DNA of 64,000 nucleotides from Thermohalobaculum sp951813525 (GCA_951813525.2 CATOTJ020000002.1:496001-560000); one strand, 5' to 3'. Shown: positions 17,240 through 26,650, counted from the first letter of the stretch. The notes: generated by a model not told the origin, from the sequence alone. Numbers and translations: made by a program.

Positions 17240-17668
17240 ACCGGCATCCGCGGCGGGTGCCTCCGCCGCCGCCGCCAGAGCCGCTAGAAACTTTTCCCCC
17301 TGCGGGTTGAGTTGGTTGAGCTTGGCATTGAACTTGCGCCCCAATAATCCGCTGGTGCCAAAGCTCAACTCGGTCAGCGTGCCGCCCTGCTTCGGCTCCA
17401 TAACCACCGTGGTCTGTATCGCGATTAATCCAAAAACCATGGAAAGCTTCAGCGACAACTCGTAAGGCTCTTCGCGCCGGACGACCTTGAATGGCAGCGG
17501 ATTTTCACCTTCACCGACCGCTGTAATCTTGATCTTGCTGCCCAGTTCGAAACTGCCATCGACCTTGGCGATCCCGAAATCACCGGACGTTAACACTTCT
17601 GGATCAGTCAGCAGTTCCCAGACCCGTTCAGGCGATGCCTGAATTTGACGTTCCACAACCAATGTCAC
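17237..17668 (-). CDS. SRPBCC (START-like) domain protein
   Basis: 143 aa. MTLVVERQIQASPERVWELL is the classic opening of the SRPBCC/polyketide-cyclase fold. Alternating strands follow (FELGSKIKITAVG, then GTLTELSF) with a final long helix LNPQGEKFLAALAAAA. Proteins of this fold bind hydrophobic ligands in a deep pocket; the ligand is unknown. It ends in an Ala-rich tail whose TAG lies in the terminal CTA of repeat copy A, so the original stop was probably altered by that insertion. It is convergent with the thiolase operon. Confidence 0.85.
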   Translation of the reverse strand: MTLVVERQIQASPERVWELLTDPEVLTSGDFGIAKVDGSFELGSKIKITAVGEGENPLPFKVVRREEPYELSLKLSMVFGLIAIQTTVVMEPKQGGTLTELSFGTSGLLGRKFNAKLNQLNPQGEKFLAALAAAAEAPAADAG

Positions 17669-17771
17669 ACGAATTCTCCCAACCCGGTCTCATCTTGGCG
17701 GCATCATACAGACGCGGCGGCAGATGAAAACATCGGGGGTGCGCCGTGGGCGGCGCGGTGCCGCGTCGCCG

Positions 17772-19028
17772 CTAAATCGCACCGACGCCCGACAGGACCA
17801 GCCCGGCCACGATGCCGCCGCCAATCAGCGCCAGCATGCCAATCCGCAGCCAGAAGACGGCGACCAATGCGACGGCGAACAGACCAATCTTTGCCCATTC
17901 CGGCTGACCGCCCGCCGGCAGAAAGGCAGCCTCGGCCAGATACAGCGCCAGGTTCAGGATAACGCCGACCACCGCGGCGGAAATTCCCGCCAAAGCGGCC
18001 TTGGCCCACGGGATTTCCGACACCCGTTCGACCGCCGGTGCAAAGGCCAGGATCAGCGCAAAGCTGGGCGCAAACGTATAGAATGTGGCCAGCGCGCCGG
18101 TCGCCAGGGCCTGACCGGTCCCGCCGCCCCAACCGGCAAAGAACCCGGCATAGGTATTGACCAGGATCAGCGGCCCTGGCGTCGCTTCGGCAATCGCCAA
18201 TCCGTTCAACATCGCTTCGGGTGTCAGCCAGCCATAGGCCTCAACCGCCTGACCCGCAACAAAGGGCAGAACGGCATAGGCGCCGCCGAATGTGACCAGT
18301 GCCGCGGTGAGGAAAAGCTCGGCCACATCGTCGAACGGCGCCGGGCTGACCAGCCCGCGGACCGACAGGAAAACGCCTGCGACAAGCACTGCCGTCAGGG
18401 AAAGGGTGATGGCCAGATGGCGCCATAACCGCGCCGGGGCGGTTCCGTTATTGTCAGGGGCTTCAGCGGCGGTCGGCACGGCGTCGGCCCCGCCCGCGCG
18501 CAGCTTTCCGATGGCAAGCCCGGCCAAGGCTGCCACACCGATCACAGCCGGAAACGGCACCCCGGCAAACCACAGGGCGGCAAACGCCGCCGCGGCTAGG
18601 GCCCAATGTTCAGGGCGATGCAACGCCCGGTCAGCGATCTTCTTCAATGCGGCCAGGACCAGCGCGATCACCACGGGCTGAACCCCGGCGAAGACGGCTT
18701 TCACGGCAGACACCTCGCCATGCGCCGCTGCAATCCAGGCCAACAGCAACATCAGCGCGGCCCCCGGCACAATGAACGCAGCCCCGGCAATCAACCCGCC
18801 GACAACCCCGTGCAATCGCCATCCCAACCATGTCGCCAATTGTTGCGCCTCGGGCCCCGGCAACATCATCGAAAAGGCCAGACCCCGGTCAAAGCTTTCC
18901 GCGGGTATCCACTTGCGCCGGGTCACGACTTCGTCCTGCATCAGCGCGATCTGCCCGGCCGGGCCGCCAAAGGACAGCAGCCCGATCTTGATCCAGACTG
19001 GCAGCGCAGTGGCCAATTGCGGTGTCAT
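17772..19028 (-). CDS. chrA: Chromate transporter (ChrA family, full-length fused form)
   Basis: 418 aa with two homologous halves of about six helices each. The N-half has the CHR signature IGLLSFGGPAGQIALMQDE and LPGPEAQQLATWLG; the C-half repeats it as VTFGGAYAVLPF and AIAEATPGPLILVNTY. These are the motifs of the long-chain CHR family, which exports chromate driven by the proton gradient. The ATG overlaps the TGA of the upstream rhodanese gene by four bases, so the two are co-translated. Some CHR proteins may carry other oxyanions; the substrate here is not proven. Confidence 0.92.
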   Translation of the reverse strand: MTPQLATALPVWIKIGLLSFGGPAGQIALMQDEVVTRRKWIPAESFDRGLAFSMMLPGPEAQQLATWLGWRLHGVVGGLIAGAAFIVPGAALMLLLAWIAAAHGEVSAVKAVFAGVQPVVIALVLAALKKIADRALHRPEHWALAAAAFAALWFAGVPFPAVIGVAALAGLAIGKLRAGGADAVPTAAEAPDNNGTAPARLWRHLAITLSLTAVLVAGVFLSVRGLVSPAPFDDVAELFLTAALVTFGGAYAVLPFVAGQAVEAYGWLTPEAMLNGLAIAEATPGPLILVNTYAGFFAGWGGGTGQALATGALATFYTFAPSFALILAFAPAVERVSEIPWAKAALAGISAAVVGVILNLALYLAEAAFLPAGGQPEWAKIGLFAVALVAVFWLRIGMLALIGGGIVAGLVLSGVGAI

Positions 19029-19375
19029 TGCGCATCCCCGACCGGCGCCGTGGGGGCACCGGCGGCGATCAGCGCCTCGAAGCCGCCTTCGATGAACCAG
19101 GCCGTGCGCCCGTGCAGCATCAGCATGGCGGCACCGAACCGGCTGACCTCGTGCCCGTGGACACAGAAAACCGCGATTGGCCGGTCGGACCGGGTCAACG
19201 GATCATCATGGCCAAAGGTGAACGGATCGCGGATCTCGGCTCCGGCGATCCATTGGCCGCTGGCCCGTGCCGCCGCCGGTTTGCGCAGGTCCAGAAGTTG
19301 CAACTGACCATCCGCAGCGCGCGTCAACGCATCGGCAGCAGACAAACGGGGCAGGGTGAATTCAGTGTCAGGCAT
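19025..19375 (-). CDS. Rhodanese-like domain protein
   Basis: 116 aa single rhodanese domain. LQLLDLRKPAAARASGQWIAGA is the family N-terminal strand and helix. The active-site loop FCVHGHEVSRFGAAML contains the single Cys that would carry persulfide. WFIEGGFEALI is the closing motif. It is translationally coupled to chrA by an ATGA overlap, an arrangement seen with rhodanese-type partners of chromate transporters, so a role in sulfur or oxyanion handling is reasonable. The start at 19375 was chosen with GGGAGCG upstream. Confidence 0.87.
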   Translation of the reverse strand: MPDTEFTLPRLSAADALTRAADGQLQLLDLRKPAAARASGQWIAGAEIRDPFTFGHDDPLTRSDRPIAVFCVHGHEVSRFGAAMLMLHGRTAWFIEGGFEALIAAGAPTAPVGDAQ

Positions 19376-19496
19376 GAGCAATCGCTCCCTCTCTCAAGGG
19401 TCGATGCGATGCTTGGGCAGCAGACCTGCCTGACAGCGGGAGATCGCGTTACCCCGCGGCGCGGTAGGTAACAATGATCCCGGGACCGCGCAAGCG

Positions 19497-20411
19497 TCAA
19501 CCGAGGTCGATTACCACAATTTCGGGCGGAACGCCGAACCGGACGGGCATGATCGAACAGCCCAGCCCGCCGGAGACGATCAGATCCCGCGCTGCGCCCT
19601 CGCCATCAGCGTCGCGCATATGCCCATAGGCAAACCGGTTTCCGAACCGCGAAGGCACCATCGGCGAATAGCCGAACAAACGCACCTGCCCGCCATGGGT
19701 ATGTCCCGACAGGGTCAGCGCAAACCGCGCGGGAACGCGCGGGAAGATATCCGGCTCGTGCGCCAGCAGGATCGCCGGGGCATCATCGGTCAGCGCCGCC
19801 AGCGTGCCCGCCAGATCATCGACACCTTGCCAGCGCCTGCGCCCGAACCGGCGATAGGGCAGAAACGCCAACTGGTCGCCCAGCCCGGCCAACCAGAACG
19901 GACCATCCGGCGTCGACAGGCGCACGGCATCGTTTTCCAGCACGCGAATGCCCGCATCGGCCAGACGCCCGTGATAAATTGTCGGACCCCGGCCGCGTTT
20001 CTGGGCGCCAAGATCGTCCCACCAATCGTGATTGCCCAGCACCGCATGAACCCCCAGCGGCGCCCTCAGACCGCCCAGAACCGGCGCCCATTCTGTCGAA
20101 TGCACGGCCGCGCTGCGAAACTTGTGGCCGGTCGAATAATCGCCCAGCAAAACCGTCACATCGGGCTTCAGGGCATTGGTCTGGCGAACAATGCCTGCGA
20201 TCCGCTCCGGCCCCATCCACGGGCGGCAGGCATGCAGATCGGAAAGCACCGCGATGCGCACGCGCCGCCCCGCGGGCCAGCCCGGCGGCTTTGGGCGGTA
20301 ACGCTGCACCCGCAGACGCATCGGCTCGCCCGCGACCGCATAACCGCCCAACAGAAAACCGGCGGCTGTCAGTTGTGCGAACCGGCGCAGGAACGTGCGG
20401 CGTGTGATCAT
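19497..20411 (-). CDS. Tat-exported metallophosphoesterase
   Basis: 304 aa. MITRRTFLRRFAQLTAAGFL is a twin-arginine signal. The calcineurin-type core then follows in order: LSDLHA, VLLGDYS, LGNHDWW, LLAHEPDIF and SGHTHGGQ, supplying all metal ligands. This arrangement matches YkuE/LpxG-like phosphoesterases acting on the cell-envelope side, often on nucleotide-lipid or phospholipid substrates. The start is ATG 20411. It lies upstream of the rhodanese-chrA pair on the same strand but 121 bp away, so a separate transcript is possible. Substrate unproven. Confidence 0.9.
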   Translation of the reverse strand: MITRRTFLRRFAQLTAAGFLLGGYAVAGEPMRLRVQRYRPKPPGWPAGRRVRIAVLSDLHACRPWMGPERIAGIVRQTNALKPDVTVLLGDYSTGHKFRSAAVHSTEWAPVLGGLRAPLGVHAVLGNHDWWDDLGAQKRGRGPTIYHGRLADAGIRVLENDAVRLSTPDGPFWLAGLGDQLAFLPYRRFGRRRWQGVDDLAGTLAALTDDAPAILLAHEPDIFPRVPARFALTLSGHTHGGQVRLFGYSPMVPSRFGNRFAYGHMRDADGEGAARDLIVSGGLGCSIMPVRFGVPPEIVVIDLG

Positions 20412-20522
20412 CGTGGCGCTCTCCGAAGCAGGGAAGGGGGCGCAAGACTGATCACGGCGCCGATGCGCCGCCTATCGCGGGATCGGCAAAACCCGTGCAG
20501 AACCGCAGCAAGTTTTGCAGCT

Positions 20523-20825
20523 TCAGGAAAATCGCTTCAGAATGGCCGGATCTTCGCTGATACGGATCGTTTTGATCTGCGCGGTTTGGCCGGACACAAG
20601 ATCAATCGACGACCGCGGGATCGACAATGCCTTGGCCAACAACCGCACCAAGGCGGTATTCGCCGCGCCATCAACCGGCGGGGCCGCGACGCGGATTTTC
20701 AATAGTTTCTGATCGGGGCGCGCAGGGTCGGTGATCCAACCCTCGACCCGGTCTTGGCCGGCACGGGGCGTCAGACGCACCCGGACCAAAAATCCGTCAG
20801 CCAATCGCCATGCGCAAATCCACAC
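20523..20825 (-). CDS. DUF167 (YggU) family protein
   Basis: 100 aa. VRVRLTPRAGQDRVEG and VAAPPVDGAANTALVRLLAKAL are the defining blocks of DUF167, with the late strand VSGQTAQIKTIRI. Function is unknown in general; the fold is a small alpha/beta domain. It overlaps the yggT-like gene upstream by 29 bp; an internal TTG would shorten this. The yggT-yggU neighbourhood is conserved in many bacteria. Confidence 0.9.
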   Translation of the reverse strand: MWICAWRLADGFLVRVRLTPRAGQDRVEGWITDPARPDQKLLKIRVAAPPVDGAANTALVRLLAKALSIPRSSIDLVSGQTAQIKTIRISEDPAILKRFS

Positions 20826-21087
20826 CGATCAACTGGCGCAGGAACAGGATGCCGATCACCAGAACCAGCGGCGCCAAATCGATCCCGCCCAGATTGGGCA
20901 GGAACCGCCGCACTGGCTGGTAGAGCGGGTCCAAAAGCCGGTTCAACCCGTTCCATATTTGATAGACGATGGGTTGGCGCAAATTTATCACGTCGAAATT
21001 GATCAGCCAGCTCAGGATGACCTGGATCAAGATGATCCACAACGCCAGCATCAGAACGGTGTCGACTAACCAGAAGATCGCGGTCAT
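20797..21087 (-). CDS. YggT family integral membrane protein
   Basis: 96 aa from ATG 21087, preceded by GAGGCG; 24 further in-frame codons upstream lack family resemblance. Two hydrophobic segments (WLVDTVLMLALWIILIQV and APLVLVIGILFLRQLIG) flank the YggT core with LDPLYQPVRRFLPNLGGIDL. Members have been linked to osmotic or cation stress and to cell division in plastids. It is followed directly by the DUF167 gene, its usual partner. Confidence 0.92.
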   Translation of the reverse strand: MTAIFWLVDTVLMLALWIILIQVILSWLINFDVINLRQPIVYQIWNGLNRLLDPLYQPVRRFLPNLGGIDLAPLVLVIGILFLRQLIGVDLRMAIG

Positions 21088-21205
21088 GGGCGCCTCGATA
21101 TTTAGCAGAGAGCCACAGGTAATCCGCAACCGGGGCTTGTGCAAGGGACGCACTGCCACAGGTTCTTGACTTGATCCGGCCCCAACGGTAGAGGCGTTTT
21201 CACTC

Positions 21206-21281
21206 GGGGCCGTAGCTCAGATGGGAGAGCGTCGCGTTCGCAACGCGAAGGTCAGGGGTTCGATTCCCCTCGGCTCCACCA
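21206..21281 (+). tRNA. tRNA-Ala (CGC)
   Basis: Acceptor GGGGCCG pairs with CGGCTCC (one G-U). D-arm GCTC/GAGC, anticodon stem TCGCG/CGCGA with loop TTCGCAA (CGC), T-arm AGGGG/CCCCT. CCA is encoded at 21279-21281. Confidence 0.95.
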
Positions 21282-21455
21282 ACTCTACCTTCGGGTCAGT
21301 TGGCATCGTTCCGGGGCCGTTCATCTTCCACGCCCCCTATGTCTGCGATCCCTGCCTGCGCATCCCGTTCCGATCCCGGCGCCGCCTGCGGGAAACCGTT
21401 TGGCGCACACAGAACAATGACGATACTGTTCGGTATGGCGGCAGGGAGCGGGGCA

Positions 21456-23120
21456 GTGGATCAGACAAGTGGCCAAGACGTGCTTGCAGCAGCAGCCGAT
21501 GCCGTCCAAAGCGGAGACGCCCAAACCGGGGCAATGATCCTGAACGCCGGGTTGCAGACCGATCCCGAGAACAAGGACCTTTTGCGCGCTCTGGCCGGGC
21601 TTTTGCGCGCCGCCGGGCAGCGCAAGCAGGCTTTTGCCGTCTATAACCGCCTGATCGCCCTGGGCGATGTGTCAGCAGAAGATTGGAACGCCATGGGCGA
21701 GGCCTTGGTCGCGGGCCGCGAATATGCCCAGGCCATCGGTTTCTTCCGCGAAAGCCTGTCTACCGAGAACACGTTCCCGGCGCGGCACAATCTGGGCCAG
21801 GCGCTTTTCAAGCTGGGCGAGATAGATGAAGCGATCGGGAATCTCGAAGCCGCGGCGCGCGGATCCGGTGCGGCGGTCAGTTGGGCGGCCCTGGCCACGT
21901 TGATCCCCGGCGCACCCGGCGTCGATCAGGCTGGTATTCTGTCGCTGCGCCGCGATTTTGCCGACTGGCTGGCAACGTCGCCCATGGCCAACACGGCGCC
22001 AGCGCCGCAAAAACGCGGTCGCCATCCGGACGATCCGATCCGGATCGGCTATGTGTCCTCGTGGTTCACCGGCGCAAATTACATGAAACCGGTCTGGGCG
22101 CTGATCAACAATCACGACCGCAGCCGGTTTCAGGTGCATCTCTTTTCAGACGACCCGGCAGATGCCGAACTGGTCGGGTATGAACCCGGCGCGGGCGACC
22201 GGATGCACCCGACCGCGGATCTCGACAATACCGCGCTGGCCGGGCTGATCGCCGAACAGGGGATCGACATCCTGATCGACCTGAACGCCTATTCGACGCC
22301 GCGCCGCCTGGGCCTTTTCACCGCGCCGCCCGCGCCTGTGACCGCAGCCTGGTTCAATATGTACGCAACCTCCGGCCTGCCCGGGTTTCACTATATCATC
22401 GGCGACGATCAGGTCGCCAAACCCGGCGACGATGTTCATTTCAACGAAAAGATCCTGCGCCTGCCCATCAGCTATCTGACCTTCATCACCGCGCACCGGA
22501 CGCCGCCGGTGGTCGATCCGCCCTGCCTGGACAACGGTCACATCACCTTCGGCAGCCTGATCGCCCAATACAAGATGACAAATCAGGTGATCGAAGCTTG
22601 GGCCGATATTCTGACCGGCGCGCCGACCGCCCGCCTCTTCCTGGCAAACAGGGCGATGGACCAGACCCAGAACCGTAACTGGGTGATGAAAAGATTTGCC
22701 ATTCACGGCATCGACCCGGGCCGGATCGATTTTGCCGGATCGGCGCCGCATTATGAATATCTCGGCAATTATGACCGGATGGATTTCGCCTTGGATGCCT
22801 TCCCCTATAACGGCGGCACCACAACGATGGAGGCGATCTGGCAGGGTGTTCCGATGCTGACCTTTGACGGGGATCGCTGGGCCTCGCGCACCAGCCAGAC
22901 CTTGCTGCGCCGAACGCATCTTGGCGACTTCGTCGCCGAAAGCTGCGCCGATATGGTCGCCGATGCCATCCGAATGGCCAACGATCCGGCAACGCCCGCG
23001 ATGTTGCAGGATCTGCGCCACACCATGCGCGCCAAGCTGGAAGCGGCCCCAGTCTGCGATGCGCCCGCGCTTACCGGCGCGATGGAAGCGCTGTTGCAAG
23101 ACGCCCTGGCCAAGGCCTGA
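21456..23120 (+). CDS. SPINDLY/OGT-type TPR glycosyltransferase (GT41-like)
   Basis: 554 aa. The N-terminal ~180 residues hold TPR repeats (NKDLLRALAGLLRAAGQRKQ; PARHNLGQALFKLGEIDEA). The catalytic half has the O-GlcNAc-transferase C-terminal fold: IRIGYVSSWF, ILIDLNAYS, AAWFNMYATSGLPGFHYIIG, FGSLIAQYKM, then DFALDAFPYNGGTTTMEAIW and GVPMLTFDGDRWASRTSQTLL. It should transfer a sugar from UDP-sugar to protein. The start at GTG 21456 was chosen for the AGGGAG site; ATG 21435 and 21417 are alternatives without one. The next gene makes UDP-xylose, suggesting a shared sugar supply. Confidence 0.87.
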   Translation: MDQTSGQDVLAAAADAVQSGDAQTGAMILNAGLQTDPENKDLLRALAGLLRAAGQRKQAFAVYNRLIALGDVSAEDWNAMGEALVAGREYAQAIGFFRESLSTENTFPARHNLGQALFKLGEIDEAIGNLEAAARGSGAAVSWAALATLIPGAPGVDQAGILSLRRDFADWLATSPMANTAPAPQKRGRHPDDPIRIGYVSSWFTGANYMKPVWALINNHDRSRFQVHLFSDDPADAELVGYEPGAGDRMHPTADLDNTALAGLIAEQGIDILIDLNAYSTPRRLGLFTAPPAPVTAAWFNMYATSGLPGFHYIIGDDQVAKPGDDVHFNEKILRLPISYLTFITAHRTPPVVDPPCLDNGHITFGSLIAQYKMTNQVIEAWADILTGAPTARLFLANRAMDQTQNRNWVMKRFAIHGIDPGRIDFAGSAPHYEYLGNYDRMDFALDAFPYNGGTTTMEAIWQGVPMLTFDGDRWASRTSQTLLRRTHLGDFVAESCADMVADAIRMANDPATPAMLQDLRHTMRAKLEAAPVCDAPALTGAMEALLQDALAKA

Positions 23121-23131
23121 AAGAAAGCGCG

Positions 23132-24118
23132 ATGACCCGACTTTATGACAGCCGAAAGCGTGTTCTGATTACCGGCGGCGCCGGGTTCCTCGGCTCGCAT
23201 CTCTGCGACCGCATCCTGGCCGACGGGCACGAGGTGCTGTGCGCCGATAACCTGTTCACCGGTACCAAGCGCAATATCGAACATCTGCACGGCAATCCGC
23301 GTTTCGAATTCATGCGCCACGATGTAACGTTCCCGCTCTATGTCGAGGTTGACGAAATCTACAATCTCGCCTGTCCCGCCAGCCCGGTGCACTATCAGCA
23401 TGACCCGGTCCAGACGACCAAGACCTCGGTCCACGGCGCAATTAACATGCTGGGTCTGGCCAAGCGTCTTCGGTGCCGTATCCTGCAGGCCTCGACCTCG
23501 GAAGTTTACGGCGATCCAGAGGTGCATCCGCAGACCGAAGACTATTGGGGCCACACCAACCCGATCGGCCCGCGCTCGTGCTATGACGAAGGCAAGCGCT
23601 GCGCCGAAACCCTGTTTTTCGATTATCATCGCCAACACGGACTGGAAATCAAGGTCGCCCGCATCTTCAACACCTATGGCCCGCGCATGCACCCCTCGGA
23701 CGGGCGCGTCGTTTCAAACTTCATCGTGCAGGCATTGGGCGGCCAACCCATTACGCTTTACGGCGATGGCAGCCAGACCCGGGCTTTTTGCTATGTCGAC
23801 GATTTGGTCGACGGGCTGGTGCGGTTGATGGAAACCCCGGCAGACGTGACCGGCCCGATCAATCTCGGTAATCCCGACGAATTTTCGATCCGCGCCCTGG
23901 CCGAAACGGTCATCGCCGTAACCCGCACCGGCAATGAACTGATATTCGAACCGCTCCCCGGTGACGACCCGAAACAGCGCCGTCCAGACATCACCCGGGC
24001 CCGCCAGATCCTGGGCTGGGAACCAACGGTTGACCTGAAAGATGGCCTCGCGCGGACCATCGACTATTTTCGGGGTCTGACCGGCGATCTGGCGGGCGCG
24101 CACAGCGCGAGCGGTTGA
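23132..24118 (+). CDS. UDP-glucuronate decarboxylase-like NAD-dependent epimerase
   Basis: 328 aa extended SDR. RVLITGGAGFLGSHLCDR binds NAD; IYNLACPASPVHYQ is the hallmark of UDP-xylose synthases; the catalytic Tyr/Lys are in SCYDEGKR; the C-half keeps GPRMHPSDGRVVSNFI and YGDGSQTRAFCYVDDLV. It should convert UDP-glucuronate to UDP-xylose, a donor for glycosylation. It starts 11 bp after the SPINDLY-like glycosyltransferase, suggesting a functional pair. It ends 161 bp before tRNA-Cys. Confidence 0.9.
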   Translation: MTRLYDSRKRVLITGGAGFLGSHLCDRILADGHEVLCADNLFTGTKRNIEHLHGNPRFEFMRHDVTFPLYVEVDEIYNLACPASPVHYQHDPVQTTKTSVHGAINMLGLAKRLRCRILQASTSEVYGDPEVHPQTEDYWGHTNPIGPRSCYDEGKRCAETLFFDYHRQHGLEIKVARIFNTYGPRMHPSDGRVVSNFIVQALGGQPITLYGDGSQTRAFCYVDDLVDGLVRLMETPADVTGPINLGNPDEFSIRALAETVIAVTRTGNELIFEPLPGDDPKQRRPDITRARQILGWEPTVDLKDGLARTIDYFRGLTGDLAGAHSASG

Positions 24119-24279
24119 CGGGCCGTCTGATGTACGGGCCGCCACTCAAAGGCAAAACAGCCCGGGCATCGGTCGGAAGGCCTGATCGTTCCCGTTATGC
24201 ATGCCCGACCGCTCGCGGCTGACTTAGACGGGCAAATTGAGAGCTGCCGTGGGCTCGCCATAAACAAGATCTTAGGGAT

Positions 24280-24353
24280 TGGAGGCGACGACCGGAATCG
24301 AACCGGTGTACACGGATTTGCAATCCGCTGCGTAACCACTCCGCCACGTCGCC
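24280..24353 (-). tRNA. tRNA-Cys (GCA)
   Basis: Minus-strand cloverleaf with acceptor GGCGACG/CGTCGCC, anticodon loop ATTGCAAAT region (GCA) and T-arm CCGG/CCGG around TTCGATT. CCA is encoded. Confidence 0.95.
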
Positions 24354-24537
24354 GTAAACGTTGCCTGACCGTCCCCGGACGGGGTCGACCGGACAGGGAG
24401 ACATGGCAATAATAAGGGTGCGGCTGAAATGCAAGCGCCGTTGGCGAAGTGGATTTGCGGTGTCAGGATTTCTTGCGTCGCACCGGCCATTGTGGCAAGG
24501 GCATCAGAACCCTATCCGGATATCTTGAGGGCAGCCA

Positions 24538-25191
24538 ATGAGTGATTTTCAGCAGGCACGCCAGGCAATGGTCGACACTCAGGTCCGGCCGTCGGACGTG
24601 ACGCGCTACGCGATCATCGAAGCCATGCTGGAGGTGCCGCGCGAGCAGTTTGTCCCCAAGGCGCTGCGCGAAGTGGCCTATGCGGAAAGCGAGATCGCGC
24701 TGGGCGGGGCCCGGACAATGCTGCCGGCGCGCGCCTTTGCCAAGATGGTCGAGGCGGCGCAAATCGGCGCCGATGACCTGGTCCTCGATCTGGCGCCGGG
24801 GCTTGGCTATTCGACTGCGGTTCTGTCACGGCTGGCTGCCGCCGTCATCGCGGTCGAACCCGATGGCGCCATGGCCACCCAGGCCGCCGACACGCTGGCG
24901 CGCCTGGAATGCGATAACGCAGTTGTGACCGAAGGCGCCGCCGATGTCGGCGACCCTGGCCACGGCCCGTTCGATGTCATCTTTTTGGGCGGCGGTGTGG
25001 AAAATGTACCTGCCGCGCTGACCGATCAGTTGAAACCCGGCGGCCGCATGGTGGCAATCCACATCGATGGCCCGGTCGGCCAGTGCCGCGTGACGGTGCG
25101 CAGCAAAAATTCGGTAACCTCCCGGGCGGTCTTCGACGCCGCCGCCCCGGTTCTGGCAGGCTTTGAAAAGGACGCGGCGTTTACATTTTGA
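24538..25191 (+). CDS. pcm: Protein-L-isoaspartate O-methyltransferase
   Basis: 217 aa. Pre-motif RQAMVDTQVRPSDV and REQFVPKALREVAYAE resemble the proteobacterial Pcm N-terminus. The SAM-binding motif I is DLVLDLAPGLGYSTAVL, with VIAVEPDGAM after it and PFDVIFLGGGVENVP as motif II. It methylates isoaspartyl residues for repair. In Rhodobacterales this gene stands just upstream of the tolC family gene, as here, so it is probably co-transcribed with it. Confidence 0.92.
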   Translation: MSDFQQARQAMVDTQVRPSDVTRYAIIEAMLEVPREQFVPKALREVAYAESEIALGGARTMLPARAFAKMVEAAQIGADDLVLDLAPGLGYSTAVLSRLAAAVIAVEPDGAMATQAADTLARLECDNAVVTEGAADVGDPGHGPFDVIFLGGGVENVPAALTDQLKPGGRMVAIHIDGPVGQCRVTVRSKNSVTSRAVFDAAAPVLAGFEKDAAFTF

Positions 25192-25226
25192 CCCAGGAAG
25201 AGGGTCCCCGCTTGAGGGAGCAGATC

Positions 25227-26603
25227 GTGCAGATGTTCAAAGCAGGCTTTGGCGCCGCATTCCTGGCAATCGGCCTTGCCGGTTCTGTGCCGGTCATGGC
25301 CGAAACATTGGCGGACGCGATGGTGCTCGCGCTTCGCTCCAGCCCCGAACTGCGCACCAGCCGCGCCAATGTCAAAGTGCTGGGCGAACGCGCCGTTCAG
25401 GCCCGCGCCGGTGGGCGCATAACCGTGAACGGCACGATTTCGCTGACATCGCAGTTCGTCAATCTCGATGAGTTCCGCTTTCCGACGACGCTGCAACTCG
25501 ATATCACCCAGCCGCTCTACACAGGCGGTCGGGTCGAAAACGCGACCGAGGCGGCAGAGATCCGGATCTCCGCTGAAGAGGCCCGCGTGATCGCCGTCGA
25601 ACAGACCATCATTCTGCGCGCGGTTACCGCTTTTTTGGATGTGCGCCGCGACCAGACGCTGATCGCGCTGGCCCGCAACAATGTCCGGCTGATCCGCGAA
25701 CAGTTGCGCGCCGCGCGCGAACGCTTTGATGTGGGCGAGGTGACGCGCACCGATGTGGCCCAGGCCGAAGCCCGCCTGGCCGCCGCCCGCAGCACCCTGG
25801 CCGCGCGCAGCGGCCGGTTGCAGGCCTCGCGCGAGGCCTATAAGCGCGTCGTCGGCAAATACCCGGGCAAGCTGGCACCGCCGCCGCCCTTGCCCGACCT
25901 GCCCAAGAATGTCGACGAGGCGATCGCCATCGCCATGCGCGACGATCCGACGGTCGCGGCAACGCGCCTGGAAAGGCTGGCCGCCAGCAGCGATGTCCGC
26001 ACCGCGCAGGGCGCGCTCCTGCCGACGGTTTCACTGCTGGGCCAGGTGCGCAACACCGATACGATCGGCGTCGAACGCGACGGTACGTCGTCGGCCTCGA
26101 TCGGTCTGCAGATCCAGATCCCGTTCTATAACGGCGGCGCCAATTACAGCCGCGTGCGCGAAGCGCAGGCTTTGGTGGAAGCGCGCTCGGGCGACATCAC
26201 CGTTGCCATGCGCGATGCGATCCAAAGCGTCGGCATCGCGTGGTCCGACCTGAATGTCGCCGGGGCAACGATCCGCTCGGGCCAGTTGCAGGTCCGCGCC
26301 GCCAAGATCGCCTTCGAAGGCGTACAGGAGGAAGCCAAGGTCGGCGCCCGCACCACGCTGGACGTGCTGGATGCCGAGCAGGAACTGCTGAATGCCCGCG
26401 GCGATCTGGTGTCGGCACAGCGCGACCGTTATGTCGCGGGCTACAACCTGCTGTTTTCGGTCGGCAAGCTGACAACCGGCCATTTGGGCCTGGATCTTGG
26501 CGATGCGGAAACCGTTTCAGGGTACTACGAATTGGTCAAAGACCGGAATTTTGGCTATGACCCCACTGATGATACAGTCTGGTCGTTGTCCTACCGCCCC
26601 TAG
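25227..26603 (+). CDS. TolC family outer membrane efflux protein
   Basis: 458 aa. A signal peptide (hydrophobic stretch to VPVMA then ETLADAM) leads into the two-fold TolC repeat: long helices with SSPELRTSRANVKVLG, LQLDITQPLYTGGRVENATE, RFDVGEVTRTDVAQAEARL, and the second-copy IPFYNGGANYSRVREAQAL and KVGARTTLDVLDAEQELLN. It forms the trimeric outer membrane duct for tripartite efflux or type I secretion. GTG 25227 was chosen with GAGGGAG upstream; ATG 25233 or a TTG at 25188 overlapping pcm are alternatives. Confidence 0.92.
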   Translation: MQMFKAGFGAAFLAIGLAGSVPVMAETLADAMVLALRSSPELRTSRANVKVLGERAVQARAGGRITVNGTISLTSQFVNLDEFRFPTTLQLDITQPLYTGGRVENATEAAEIRISAEEARVIAVEQTIILRAVTAFLDVRRDQTLIALARNNVRLIREQLRAARERFDVGEVTRTDVAQAEARLAAARSTLAARSGRLQASREAYKRVVGKYPGKLAPPPPLPDLPKNVDEAIAIAMRDDPTVAATRLERLAASSDVRTAQGALLPTVSLLGQVRNTDTIGVERDGTSSASIGLQIQIPFYNGGANYSRVREAQALVEARSGDITVAMRDAIQSVGIAWSDLNVAGATIRSGQLQVRAAKIAFEGVQEEAKVGARTTLDVLDAEQELLNARGDLVSAQRDRYVAGYNLLFSVGKLTTGHLGLDLGDAETVSGYYELVKDRNFGYDPTDDTVWSLSYRP

Positions 26604-26650
26604 GGCGAGGACCCGCCGGGCAGATAGTGTCCGAAGCCGAGGCATGAGTG

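Noticed and set aside
19620..20705. 361-codon plus-strand frame opposite the metallophosphoesterase
   Set aside because: Arg/Gln-rich shadow product spanning two real minus-strand genes.
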